Counted from the stretch's first letter, positions 10,714-22,569 are shown. The stretch is DNA of 64,000 bases from Aedes albopictus (GCF_035046485.1 NC_085137.1:456005004-456069003), one strand, 5' to 3'. Notes: generated by a model from the letters alone, not told the origin. Numbers and translations are program-made.

Positions 10714-13700
10714 ATGGAATTGCAAGTCACTATAGGTTACGCACGATGTGACAGGATAATTTACGACGAACTACATCTCCGCAACTTCGACATCGTGGCG
10801 TTGCAGGAACTTTGTTGGACAGACCAGAAAGTGTGGAAAAGCGGGCATCGAGCGGCTACCTTCTATCAAAGCTGTGGCACCACCAATAAACTGGGAACAG
10901 GATTTATAGTGTTGGGCAAGATGCTACAACGTGTGATCGGGTGGCAGCCGATCAACGCAAGGATGTGCATGTTAAGAGTGAAGGGCCGTTTTTTCAACTA
11001 CAGCATCATCAACGTCCACTGCCCACACGAAGGGAGACGTGATGACTAGAAAGAACCCAAGTAACAATCCTAATTCTATTTGGTTTTATTTGTTTTTATG
11101 ATAGTTTTATCGGAACATTGCATATTCTAGTTGATCTTATCGGAGTTTCAGCTGAGCACAACTATTCTTCATTAATATGAGGTTTTAAAAACACCTCCAA
11201 GAATACTTGAGGTTCAGTTCATAAAACCATAAACACAACAAGAACTGTTGAACTTATTTTCAGTTTTATAAGATTCTTTTAGTTACCTTCAATCATCCGT
11301 TCTTGATGAAGAGCAACTGTTCTCGCATGAGAACAGTTTGGTACATGAAAAATACAAGAAAAAAACTCAAGCATCAGATTTTGATTCTCATCGTTCCATT
11401 ATTGCTGCCAATCAAGTACACCTACCCGGAAACCCAACCGCGACGCGGTGCAGTGTCAAGTTCCTCCGGTTGCAGCATCCGAATTGAGGTTGGTTTGGTC
11501 ATCCAGGACGTCGATTCCCTTGTAATCGGGAGTCAAATAATCGACCTGCAAAATCACTTACCTGTTGGAAATGCTGTCCGGAGGAATAAGGCGCTACAAC
11601 ACATCAAGGCCGGCTAGCGAAAAAGGTCTGCTTGGTTGGCAACGGTACCGGGCTGATGATTAAATTCATCGGACTTGATTCACAAAATCCACCGCGGTGC
11701 GATAATTTGTTTGTTTACAATTTGGCGTACATGATTTATGACGTTCTCGGCGGACTTTGCATAAACCTACATCAAGAACGTTATAAACCTGAGTTCTCTT
11801 GAGTAATACTTCTTACCCTCGCATAAGATGAAATAAATTTAAGACGTTCTTGATGGAGGTCAACCAGGCTGCATTGAGAACGTTATAAATCCTAGTATTC
11901 TTGAGTTATGCTCTTAGCTCTGGCATGAGTTGAAAGAAATTTAAGACGATCTTATGGTGATGTTGATTAAAACCATCGATGATGGACCGACCACCGGCCT
12001 AGATTTCAATGGAAGCCATGTTGAGAAAACTCATGAACAATGTTCTTATGACCAGGAATAATATTTTTAAATATTTTATTAGTGCGTTATAATGGAAGCG
12101 CGTTTCAATTTTTGGAAGTATCTTGCAACATATATACGATGAATTTTGCTTGGCATTTGGCATCCTTGCTACATCCCGGAAATATTTCCAATTTGTGTAA
12201 TAAATTAATCCCGATTACAATAATGTGTCATTTTCATTGTGCTTTTAATTCCAATTTAATTCACCAAACTTTTCTGTCCACATATGTAGAAGCTGCATCA
12301 GCAACAACACTGACAAATTTATTATCGTTTTATCGTGCACTTGAAGAATTCTACAAGGAGAGAGCAATTCGCCTTGAGGACAACTTGGGAAGTACAACAA
12401 GTTTTTAGAGAAATTTAAAAACAATTCTCCAAGAGCATCTTAGGATGGGCCTCTTTGATCTTATGGCGGGTTTATGGTTGAGTTGATGTCGTGTTGTAGA
12501 GCAATTTGGTTTATGCATGGTTTTAAAGAACAGGTGTTGAAGAATACTTCAAAAGCATTATAAAATTAATTTTGTTACTTGGGAAGCGTTCTACGCGCAG
12601 TTAGAGCAAACATACGATGGTTGCTCGCCGCGTAACGTGAAAATCGGTGTCGGCGACATGAACGCGCAGGTTGGAAGGGAGGAAATGTACAGACCGGTAA
12701 TTGGGCGAAACAGCCTGCACGCCGTATCGAATGATAACGGCCAGCGATGCGTAAACTTTGCAGCCTCCCGTGGCATGGTAGTCCGAAGCAATTTCTTCCC
12801 CCGCAAAGATATCCACAAAGCCACCTGGAGATCATCCGACCATCAAACAGAAAACCAAATCGACCACGTTCTAATCGACGGTAAATTCTTCTCGGATATG
12901 TATAACCAATGTCCGCACATACCGCAGTGCGAATATAGATTCGGATCACTACTTAGTAGATGAATGCATGCGCTCAAAATTTTCGACAGTTATCACCACA
13001 CGTCGAAGTCGAACGCCACGGCTCAACATCGAGCAACTTCGTAACGTAGAAGTGGCTCAAGACTACGCGCAGCAGTTAGCAGTGGCCCTACCAACGGAAG
13101 AGCAGCTTGGCGCAGCTACACTTGAAGATGGCTGGAGGGACATCCGATCCGCCATAGGTAGTACCTCGTAGGTTTCGCGACTCCGAATCACAGAAACGAC
13201 TGGTACGACGGCGAATGTGAACAGTTGAAAAACGAGAAGAATTCAGCATGGGCGAGAATGCTGCAACACCGTACGAGAGCGAACGAGGCACGTTACAAAC
13301 AGGCGCGGAACAGGCAGATCTCAGTCTTCCGGATGAAGAAGCGCCAGCAGGAAGAACGAGATCGCGAAGCGATAGAAGAGCTGTACCGCGCTAAGGACAC
13401 ACGAAAGTTCTACGAGAAGCTGAACTCTGCGCGAGCGCTTCGTGCCACAAGCCGACATGTGCCGAGATAATTACGGGAATATTCTCACGAGCGAGCGTGA
13501 GGTGGTCGACAGGTGGCGGCAGCATTACGATGGGCACCTCAATGGCGACGTTGCAAGTACCGAAGGAGGCCCCTGACCTCCAAGAGATTGAGGAGGGAGT
13601 TGGCCGGTTGAAAAACAACAAAGCCGCTGGGGCAGATCAACTACCAAGCGAGCTTCTAAAATACGGTGGAAAAGCACTGGTGAGAGCACTACACTGGGTC

Positions 13701-14727
13701 ATTACCAAGATTTGGGAGGAGGAAGTATTATCGGAGGAAAGGATGGAAGGTATCGTGAGTCCCATCCACAAAAAGGGCGACAAGTTGGATTGCGGGAACT
13801 ATCGCGCGATAACAGTACTCTCCCAAATTTTATGCCGCCGTCTATCACCGATTGCAAGAGAGTTCGTGGGGCAATACCAGACTGGATTCATGGGTGAACG
13901 CGCTACAGCGTATCAGATATTCGCCATCCGCCAGGTGTTGCAGAAATGCCGCGAATACAACGTGCCCACACATCACTAGTTCATCGATTTTTAATCGGTG
14001 TATGATAAAATCGATCGAGAACAGCTATGGCAGATCATGCACGAGTACGAATTCCCGGATAAACTGATACGATTGATCAAGGCGACGATGGATCGAGTGA
14101 TGTGCGTAGTTCGAGTATCAGGGACACTCTCGAGTCCCTTCGAATCTCGCAGAGGGTTACGGCAAGGTGATGGTCTTTCGTGCTTGCTGTTCAACATTGC
14201 GTTAGAAGGTGTAATAAGGAGAGCGGGGATTAACACGAGTGGTACGATTTTCACGAAGTCCGTTCAGCTGCTTGGTTTCGCTGATGATATTGATATTATT
14301 ACTCGTAAATTTGAGACGATGGCGGAAACGTACATCCGACTAAAGAGTGAAGCCAGGCGAATCGGATTAGTCATTAATGTGTCGAAGACAAAGTACATGA
14401 TGGCAAAGGGCTCCAGGGAGGGATCACCGCGCCCGCCACCCCGAATTTATATCGACGGTGATGAAATCGAGGCGGTTGAAGAATTCGTGTACTTGGGCTC
14501 ACTGGTGGCCGCCGACAACGACACCAGCAGAGAAATTCAGAGGCGCATTGTGACAGGAAATCGTGCCTACTTTGGACTCCGCAAAACTCTACGGTCGAAT
14601 AAAGTTCGCCGTAACACGAAGTTAACTATCTACAAAACGCTGATTAGATCGGTCGTCCTCTATGGGCACGAAACATGGACCCTACGTGCAAAGGACCACC
14701 GCGCCCTTGGAGTTTTCGAACGGAAGC
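10714..14727 (+). pseudogene. RTE-like endonuclease/reverse transcriptase, interrupted
   Basis: The first ATG is at 10714 (MELQVT). Endonuclease part one runs to 11055, with IVALQELCW and SIINVHCPHEG. It resumes at 12584 with AFYAQLEQTYDG, GVGDMNAQVG (the GDxN catalytic block) and SSDHQTENQIDHVLI. After a stop, the connector reads NDWYDGECEQLKNEK. The RT begins with LKNNKAAGADQLPSELLKYG, continues with IHKKGDKLDCGNYRAI, FDFKSAYD-like (here split by a stop near 13979 and 13992), RRGLRQGDGLSCLLFNIAL, the catalytic LGFADDIDII (14268-14300) and EFVYLGSLV, and ends at ALGVFERK. Several stops and one large insertion make it dead, but the RT core from 13998 is open for 240 codons. Confidence 0.9.
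11056..12583. mobile_element. 1.53-kb element with CCCAAG TIRs and 2-bp TSD AA
   Basis: The left end CCCAAGTAACAA is mirrored by TTGTTACTTGGG at 12572-12583. AA flanks both sides (11054-11055 and 12584-12585). Removing the insert plus one AA restores the RTE endonuclease reading. The interior carries two about 115-bp imperfect tandem units near 11755-11950 (AACGTTATAAA, TTTAAGACG) and short ORFs of about 100 codons (11303-11617 and 12082-12408) without recognised domains. No transposase was seen. The superfamily is not identified. Confidence 0.88.
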
Positions 14728-15250
14728 ATGCATGGCGATAATGGCATTGCCAAAGATAATGTCAAATAGCTCGGCAATAGTCTCGAGTAAGCGTAAGCTG
14801 CTCGCGGCAGTAGCGGTCTCCATACAACGGTATGGCGCCGCTGCATGGTCGAAGGCGCTAGTGGTTAACCGAAACGTGAAGCGACTTGAGAGTACCCACA
14901 GGCTGATGTGCCTTAGAGTGGTGAGCGCATACCGCACGGTCTCAAAGGACGCGATGTGTGCTAGCGGACATGATAGACGCGGCATAAGAAGCGCGAGGAG
15001 AATCGCCAGTCATTGTCTATGCTGAGGTGGCAGAGGGAATGGGATTCCTCCTGCAAGGGTAGATAGACACACAGGCTCATACCGAGCGTGTCCAAGTGGA
15101 TAAGCAGGCCCCATAGCGAGATGAATTTTCACTTGACTCAATTTCTGTCAGGCCATGGGTTGCTTTAGGTGGTATCTGCAGAGATTCGGACACGCAGGTT
15201 CCTCCGCATGTACGGATCCACAGAATCCTGAGAGATATTACGCATGACAA
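14728..15250 (+). pseudogene. R1/LOA-like element, post-RT segment after nested insertion
   Basis: It continues the element broken at 10048. The frame reads AIMALPKIMSNSSAI, LLAAVAVSIQRYGAAAW, LESTHRLMCLRVVSAYRTV and, further on with stops, RWQREWDSS and a histidine/cysteine-rich end near 15230. This is the post-RT region of R1/LOA-type elements. The end of the element is not clearly marked, since no tail is visible. It is degenerate throughout. Confidence 0.8.
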
Positions 15251-15439
15251 CATTGTTGAAAGGATGTGTACGGGGGTGGAATTCCGTTACTTAATTGGTT
15301 TCTCAAATCGTACTTGAATTACAGAGAAAATGGCGTGCTAGTTGAGTCGACCCCCATTGCCCATCCGGGAACTTGAGTTCAACGGGTATGTCTAAGTGCA
15401 AGCCAGGATCCGAGCCTCTAGGGGAGGTGAAACCCTTAC

Positions 15440-15900
15440 TATTAAAGTGTACTCATGTACGATCCCCGTCCCTTCTCGAAGTCATCTCTAATGGGTGTAC
15501 CACAAAGGTAAGGAAGAGGGAGAATGAGTTTTTGGCGGATCGATCCCCACATAACCCGAGGAACCACCTCTTGGGTATCTCATCAGCAGATTTTCTCTTT
15601 CTATACTTACTCTCCTGGGCACCAACGGTGGTGCAGAGGGCCGAATGAAAGATTTCCATCCTGGGCGATTGCCAGCCATCGCCTTGACCTGTGACCAGGT
15701 CAAATTTCTGTCGACTTGCTTGATTACGTTATTGAAGATGTGCTGTCATGAGCCTGTGGGTCTGCCTCTGCTGCGATGTCCTGCTGGGTTCCAGTCTAAC
15801 ACTTGTTTGCAGATTTCGTTTCCGCCCCTGCGTAGAGTGTGGCCGACCCACCTCCACTTTCGCTCCCGAATTTCTGTCGCTATCGGCTTTTGATGTCATC
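15440..15900 (-). pseudogene. Non-LTR (RTE-type) RT C-terminal fragment
   Basis: Read on the minus strand from about 15890, it gives KWRWVGHTLRRGGNEICKQ, LDWNPAGHRSRGRP, then NLTWSQVKAMAGNRPGWKSF. This is the conserved C-terminus of endonuclease-reverse transcriptases of RTE type. One in-frame stop follows RGRPTGS. It lacks everything upstream and is an isolated 3' remnant. It is opposite in strand to the RTE copy at 10049-14727, so it is not simply that copy's missing end. Confidence 0.75.
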
Positions 15901-15984
15901 GACGATGGATCTCCACGTTGGAGATCTTATTGTGAGGCCACCATGCAGGAAAATAGCCTCAGATCAAATTAGAGACTACAGGTG

Positions 15985-16665
15985 GTGTTCCAGAACCTGT
16001 TCCAGGTGTCTCGCTGGAATTAGTTAAATGTACATTAAACCGTGGCATTTTAAAAATCTGGTAAACGGTAAGCAACAAGTTAGTCTCAGACGATATCTAA
16101 ACCGGTAGCGTTCCGAAACTCGTTCTGGGCAAGGTTCCGGGAGTCCCGTCGTAAGTGGTCAAATATAAAAGTGAACCGAACCCATACATGCGACACCTCA
16201 AATCCTTTTTCCTTGCCTCGCCTTTCTCGATAACCTGATAAAGGGTTAGCCAGTAAATGAGCTCAGACGTCATTGAAGACTACCGATAGTGTTACGGAAC
16301 CGGTTCCGGATATCCCGCCGGAAGTGGCCAAACAGAAAAATTAACCAAACCCATTCATTATTCATGCAATACATCAAACCGCGGCATTTTAGATAGCCTG
16401 ACGAACGGTTAGCAGGGGAATAATTTCAGACCATATCTGAACTGGTATTGGTTCGGAACGGAACCGGTTCTGGATGTCCCTCCGGAAATCGACAAATACA
16501 AAAATGAACCAAACCCATACATGCGATACATCAAATCGCGACATTTCAAGTAAGCTGATGAACGATTAGTTAAAGTTAAAGCCATATTTGGGACTTCGGT
16601 AGTGATCCGGTTCCGGGTGTCCCGCGGAAGTCATCAAAAATGTAAAAGAAATTTATTTCGTAATT
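15985..16665 (+). repeat. Tandem repeat, 145-170-bp unit, about 5 copies
   Basis: The motif GGTTCCGG(A/G)TGTCCC and variants recur near 15998, 16133, 16302, 16464 and 16609. Each is followed by GAAGT-GTCAAA, then AACC(A/G)AACCCATACATGCGA and CGACATTT. The units are diverged. It has no coding signal. This is a local minisatellite-like expansion. Confidence 0.85.
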
Positions 16666-18174
16666 TGCGTGAATCTTCTATCAATCAGAACATGATTAGG
16701 GTGCTCCATCGGCTAGGGTGAGCTCCAGGCTCAACAATAACGGTGACTTTGCTGTTTCAACCCCGTAGCTTTAAAGTATTCCTCAAACCGATAAAAGCAG
16801 GCAAACAACTGTTAATTGACGCCACATTTTTATCATTCCTCCACCTGACGTGATGATGTCGGTGACGTTTAGCTAACACAAAGCGGTAGGTCAAACCTAT
16901 AAAACTTCCCCAGAAACACTCGTATACTGCCCTATTAAACTACTCAAAATTCAGTTCTCGCCTGACTGCGACTCCTACCAACGGTTTTTAATCGGTAATT
17001 TTTATTCAATTTCACCGACCAATAAAAATCCTATAAAATTATTAATTTGTCGACGATCGTCTAAAGCGATTCGGCGGCCGGCCGGCCACAACGATCGACC
17101 GCCCGTATCGATCGAGGGAGTCTCTCTAGTTTTCGGGAGATGTGTGGAATTACCTCCACTTGCCGCCGAAAACAAGCGCATTCATTTGATCGAAAGTCGT
17201 AAAACAGATCGACTTCGATCTGGTCGGTTTTGGTCTACCGTCGTCCCGTGATCGACTGATTTTGATGCGCGGATGGCGCAGGCTCTTCTCTACCGATCAG
17301 CATTTCTCCCCAGTTCGTCATACCTGCTGGTGGCGGCAATCGGACGTAGAGCATAATTATGACGATTCCTAGTTAAGTGGAAAATTTGAATGCTGGAAAG
17401 CTGAACAAGGCTGCGGGTGATCTGGAGACTGCTCAAATTGTTGTTGATGCAATAAAAAGTGCTATTTTACTGATACTTTTTGGGGCTGATTAGGACGATA
17501 CCTGTGGCGGATTGGCAATATCTTTCGGGATTAGATTTGAGCACTGTTTTGCTCTGGTTCGTGCGTACAACATTTCTTTTGTTGACCGGTCGCGCACTGT
17601 CTGTTGTAGCATTTAACGCTTCGGTGATTTGAATGCGAGAGCTTCATCAAGTGTTGAATTTTTGACTTGGCACCGGCGATGGTGGTACCAAAGCAACAAC
17701 AACCAGCCTGGCAGCGTAGAAAGAACTGCTTGGAAAACCAAGAGACCATCACATTGCACTCGATCGCAATCTCACACGGTCAGAGGCGTTTGTAGAGCTA
17801 GAAGTGAGCCCCCTGAAGTTAAAAATTAATCGAACCTTGTTCTCGTTATTGTCTAAACTCAACCAGCATTGCTTCGATCGGTCGACCAAAACAGTATTAC
17901 GAATAAATAATGATGCACTACAAATGCACATAAAAATATTGTAGCGGAACACTACAAATGCGTAATAAAAGAAGAAACCACATATGGACATGTACAACAC
18001 AGAACAGTGCCCAGTTACCGTAGTGGATAACAATTTTTGAAGACAGGATGACGATGTTTCATATTTGTTGTTGGTCCATCAGTCAATCCTGTAATCTTAT
18101 TTTCTCTGGCAGGCTTCCTTTTGTTTGCAGCATTAGTTGCTTTCATAGCTTTAGTTTTATCTAGGATTTCTAAT
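16666..18174. other. Unannotated stretch with GC-rich patch at 17040-17340
   Basis: No element ends or coding domains were recognised. 17040-17340 is richer in CG and contains CGGCGGCCGGCCGGCC. It could be part of a host gene's control region or an old element. ORFs of 66-94 codons near 17531-18033 lie on both strands and lack motifs. Confidence 0.3.
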
Positions 18175-18182
18175 CCTAGGGG
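18175..18182. repeat. 8-bp TSD of large hAT-like element (left)
   Basis: CCTAGGGG directly before TAGGGATGTCGC, repeated exactly at 27333-27340. Confidence 0.85.
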
Positions 18183-18198
18183 TAGGGATGTCGCAAAT

Positions 18199-18320
18199 TA
18201 ATCGATTATCCCAACTAACCGATTAATCGTTCCACTAATCGATTAAATTTTAATCGATAACCACCTTGCTCGATTAATCGGATAATCGATTATTTGGTTC
18301 GATTATTTTATCGATTAGTA
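18199..18320. repeat. Subterminal TAATCGATTA cluster (left)
   Basis: There are at least five AATCGATTA-like palindromes in about 120 bp, matching the cluster at 27055-27310. Such subterminal arrays are plausible transposase-binding sites in hAT elements. Confidence 0.8.
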
Positions 18321-18789
18321 AAAAAACTCATGGCATTTTAGACTATCCACTAACTCCATTTATCCGAGATCGATGGGATAGATCGTTTGGTAACTTTTTT
18401 TCTTGTAAATAATTCATAATTAATCAAACGCAAGGCCATTTTCAAAGTTGACAAATGAGGGGGTTAGAAGCAAAGGGGTGTAAGTGACAAAAACCTACTT
18501 TCGAGTAAATGAAGTTTAAAGTTTTTCATGAATGTTTCATCGCATACAAAATGTATGGAGTTTCCAAATCGACCAAGTTTTCTACGATTTTTTGTAATTT
18601 TTCTAAACATCGTAAAAATAATCTTGAAAAAGTTTCTGAAAGCTTAAAATCTGAAGAATTTTTCGATATGCTCAGCTCAGCCTTTGATGCTGGGCCCCTC
18701 AAATATATTGCAATTCATTAAAGACTATTGGTTAATTCTACGAGAATCACTCTCAAGCCCATAATCTTACCCAAAGATTTATTTTTTAA
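18321..18789. other. Interior of large element, no gene seen
   Basis: It holds a 70-codon ORF (18509-18721) without recognised domain. It could be a remnant of an element-borne gene, but nothing supports that. Confidence 0.3.
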
Positions 18790-19476
18790 CTAGCTGACCC
18801 GGCAAACCTTGTATTGCCCATTTTAATTGTTGATTTTGCACAGTTTTTCTAATGTTTTTGTTAATTTTCTTAACTTGTTCTACATACGAACATAGCCACC
18901 CACCATGAGGACAAATTGATCCGTTCAAAAATCTTGTTAATCATTCCATTAAATAATTAGTTTTATGGCTTCAAAGAGTATGTAAACTCATTTGTATAAA
19001 CATCGGAAGCCCGGCTCCAGAGGCACGTTATCTTCCATTTGGTACATTTGTCTCAGATAAAGAATGCTGTTTGCTAACCAACTTTTTATCAATGTAAATT
19101 CAACGGAAAACTCGACCATAGAATTTACAGTTCAACTGCCATAAACTACACAACAGCGCCACTCGAAAGAAAAACCTTCGATAAAAAGAAGGAAATATTT
19201 AGGTATGTTGTAAATTTTAGCAATTGGTCCATAAAGAAAATGGAACAGTGTGACTTGAAAGTTATCTGTATGGGAGCCTCCCGTTCCAGAAATCGCATAG
19301 GTCTCACACCAAGCTAAGAATCTTCCCCGGCCCAAAAATATCTACCTTTTTTTGTGTTTATTATAGAGGCTTTAAATTTTAAATTCATTCGCCTCTTTAA
19401 ATCTACCTACAAAATTTCACACCGATCGGATAAGTACTTTCCGAATGCATAAGGGACAGACAGACAGACAGCGCGA
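18790..19476 (-). mobile_element. Helitron-like element fragment
   Basis: It starts at CTAG after an A, then CTGACCCGGCAAAC. On the minus strand this is the GCCGGGTCAGCTAG end of small insect Helitrons, which finish CTRR before a T. Further in it shares GGGAGCC-CCGTTCCAGA, ACACCAAGCTAAGAA and the CAGACAGACAG run with 22163-22445. It breaks off after the CAGA run near 19476, without the usual TATATATAGA end. Confidence 0.7.
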
Positions 19477-19482
19477 GTAATA

Positions 19483-19550
19483 AATTCCTAGATTGATTGA
19501 TTGATTGATTGATTTATCTTTATTATAGAGACTTTCAGCCCTTGGCAGTA
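19483..19550 (-). repeat. (GATT)n and retroposon-type tail
   Basis: It holds GATTGATTGATTGATTGATT, then TATCTTTATTATAGAGAC. On the minus strand this reads as a retroposon 3' end with AATC repeats. No body is attached. Confidence 0.5.
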
Positions 19551-21470
19551 AATTCCTAGAGAAAATCCCAGAGATATTTCTGGAGTAATTCCATGAAGAA
19601 TTCTTGGATGAATAACTGAATTAATTACTTTAGGAAGAATCTTTAGTGGAATCCCTCATGGTATTCCTGGTAAATTCCTCGAGAAATTACTGGAAAAACT
19701 TGGTGGAATTACTGGAGCAATCCCTTGAAGCAATTCCTGGATGAATGCCTGGATTCTTGGAATAATGCGTGTATAAACTCCGGGAGGATGATTAAGAAGA
19801 AGAAATTTTCTTTGATAAATTGCCGTTGTAATTTCTGAACGTATTACTACTTTAATTTCTTTTGGAATTCCTGAAGTAATATCTGCAGGAGTTCCTTTGG
19901 TAATTTCTTGGACAATTCCTGGTTGAATTCTTAAAGGTATTCCTGGAGAAGTCCCAGAATCAAATGCTGAACAAATTCCTGGATTAATCTTTTGAAGAAT
20001 GTCTATTAAAATCCCTGGAGAAACTCCTGGAGTAATGCCTGGAGGTATTCCTAAAAGAATTCCTGGGGGAATCCCTAGTGAATTCCCTAGAGAAACTCCT
20101 GAAGTAATGCCTGGAGACATGCCTGTGAGAATTTCTGGAGGAATATCTGGAGAAATTCCTCGAAAAATCTTGAGAAGAACTCCTGGAAGAATTTCTGGTA
20201 GATTTTCTTGAAGAATCGTTGGAAAACTTTCAGGTAGAATCCCTGGCGAAATCCTTTAAAGATTTTCTGGAGAAACTCCTCGAGAAATCTCTAGTGAAAT
20301 TTCTACAGGAATTTCCTGAGGTATCTCTAGAGAAATACCTGGAGGAATTCCTCGAGGAATCCTTGAGAAATCTCCAGAAGAACTTCTGGAGGAATCCCTT
20401 CATAAATTCCATTAGCAATTTCCAGATTAATGGCTGGAGGAATTCCAGAAAAAAAACTTAGAAGTACATCTGGATGAATTATTGGAGGAATTATCGAAGG
20501 AATTCCTGGAGGAATCTCTGGAAGAATCTTTAGAGGAATCCCTGAAGGAATTTCTGATAAATACCTGGACCAATTCATGAAGAAATTCCTGGAGAAAATG
20601 CGGTGAGATTCCTGGAGGGATCCCATGAATCAATTTCTGGTGAAATCTCTGGAGGAATCCTTGGAAAAACTCCTCAAGGAAACTCTGGAAGAATTCCCGG
20701 ATAAAATCCTGAAAGAATTACTGAAGAAATTCTTAAAAGAATTTCAAAAAGAAATTCGTGGAGGTTTTTCTGCATCAATTGGGGTGATTCCTGGAGGTAT
20801 TCTTGGTGGCAATCCTGCAGGAAATGCCTGGATGAAATCCAGAATTCCTTAGGTAAATTCTGCAGGAATTCCTGAGTTAATATCTGCAGGAATTCCTGGT
20901 GGAATTCTCAAATGCATTCCAGGAGGAGTCCCAAAATTAAATCCAGAAGGAATGGCTGGATGAATCCCTGGGGAAATCCCTATAGAAATCCCTGGAGGTA
21001 TTTCTGAAAAAATTCCTGGAGGAACTCCTAAAAGGATTCGTGGAGGAATTCTAAGAGCAATCCCTAGAGGAACTCCTCTCCTCTAGAGAAATTCCTTGAG
21101 CTATCTTTTAAGGATCTTATGGAGAAATTTCCAGAGAAATCCCTAGAGGAATTTCTGGAGGGTTTCCTTGAAGAATCACTGGAGAACTTTCGGGAATAAT
21201 CTTTGGAGGAATTCTTTGACAAATCCCTGAAAGAATTTCTGGAGAAGTTCCTGGATGAACCCCTGGTGGAATCTCTAGAGGAATTGCTTAAGGTATATCT
21301 AGGAGGAAGTTTTAGTGGAATCTCTAGCGGATAGAGGAATTCCTGGATGAATCCCTGTAGGATTTTTTAGACGAATCCCTGAAGGAATTCACAGAGGAAT
21401 CCTGGAACAACTCCTGAAGAAATTTCTGGAGGAATCCCAAGCAGAGTGCTTGGAGTCATTTTTAAAATAA
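19551..21470 (+). repeat. Degenerate GAATTCCTGGAGGAA minisatellite, field A
   Basis: About 1.9 kb is built from variants of GAATTCCTGGAGGAATCC with a period near 15 bp. The ORFs across it read as Ile-Pro-Gly-rich five-residue repeats (19656-20120 minus, for example), a by-product of the 15-bp period and not a gene. The reverse-complement composition returns in field B (22906-25925). Confidence 0.85.
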
Positions 21471-22162
21471 TCCCGAAAGGTTTTGTACCAGGAGCCTTCT
21501 GGTCACGTGAAATAATTGGCCACCTGAAGTTCGTCTGGAGTCCCGTTGCATTCTGGGCTTTTAGCAAATAGTTTGTCTGGAAGAATCTATGTCTCGTGTT
21601 GTCCAGAAGTGCGACCTACAGCACCAGACCATGTATTCTGCCTCGAGTCCAGAGGAGTCCACCGTTGTCTTCGCCGGACCGTCTAGTTCTACGTGGTGCC
21701 AGTTACTGGACACCACTTGACGCCACGACGCTACCACCTATAATACATTTCACGTCGCATTCCCCCCCCCCCCTCTTTTTGTTAAAGAAGGGATAGGGAT
21801 TGTATATCCGGTCTACCTCCTTTCAGGTAAATCTGCAACAACCTCAACCCCATTGGCGGTAAATTGTTATCCACTTTAGGACCTCGTATCCGTTATAAAA
21901 CGGTCACACACGGCGACTCGGGAGTCGAGATGGCTCCCTAGTCTAATAGCAAAAGACCGGCCATCGTCCACTGTAAGCGAGCACTGACCCAACAAACCTG
22001 CCATTCCATACCCGAGCTGCCCCGGCGGTGAAATTCCGGCCACACGGTAGTGTAGCGGCTGCTCCACTACCCAAAGTCCAAAGCAATGAGGCGGTATTCT
22101 TCAGCAGCAGGGAGTATTAGATAATCTCGCTTACACACTTTTGGAATTTTGGTTGTAAATAC
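21471..22162. other. Spacer between minisatellite field A and Helitron B
   Basis: Moderately GC-rich sequence with a C-run at 21761-21773. ORFs of 63-66 codons show no domain. It may be part of an element's 3' UTR but I cannot identify it. Confidence 0.3.
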
Positions 22163-22384
22163 ATAGCCGTCTCGGCAAACGTCGTACTGCCTACTGCCTG
22201 CCTACTGTGTTTCTGACATTCAGTTCCATAGCGAAGTGCCCCGCAAGGTCATTTGTATGGGAGCCCCCCGTTCCAGAGACCGGAGAGGTCTCACACCAAG
22301 CTAAGAACCTTCCCCGGTCCCAAAAATACCCACACACAAAATTTCACACGGATCGGTTCAGTAGTTTCCGAATCCATAGCGGTC

Positions 22385-22420
<36 letters not shown>

Positions 22421-22445
22421 GGAAATCCATTTTTATATATATAGA
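22163..22445 (-). mobile_element. Small Helitron-like element
   Basis: On the minus strand it begins TCTATATATATAAAAATGGA (22445 down), just after an A. A (CTGT)n run follows (22384-22422), and it ends in a weathered GCCGAGACGGCTA that corresponds to GCCGGGTCAGCTAG. It matches the intact 253-bp copy at 59201-59453 at its TC end and the fragment at 18790-19476 internally. Confidence 0.7.
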
Positions 22446-22569
22446 TTTTAAATAAGCTACACCTCGATTTTTCAAATATTTCTCCCCGGAAATTCCCTAG
22501 AGACATCTTCCGGAATTCAGACATCTCCCAGAAATGTTCTTCTGATATCTGGCAATCTTTTCAAGAAAT

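Larger units (their letters stand above)
10049..14727 (+). mobile_element. RTE-like non-LTR retrotransposon, copy 2, nested in R1/LOA-like element
   Basis: It matches copy 1 (1-2297, opposite strand). The left end shares GGCTGCAAAACGG with copy 1, and the right end lies near 14727, just after the post-RT motif ALGVFERK. The R1/LOA-like frame resumes at GCATGCATGG. The order is leader 10062-10713, endonuclease 10714-11055 and 12584-12963, connector 12968-13470, RT 13560-14727. Two smaller elements sit inside. The C-terminal end of RTE proteins normally extends further, so this copy lacks its 3' end, which is odd for retroposition. Confidence 0.88.

Noticed and set aside
19656..20626. Collagen-like or repetitive proteins (Ile-Pro-Gly repeats on the minus strand)
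   Set aside because: The reading comes from the 15-bp DNA period of the minisatellite. Several frames on both strands are open in the same way, and no start context or domain is present.
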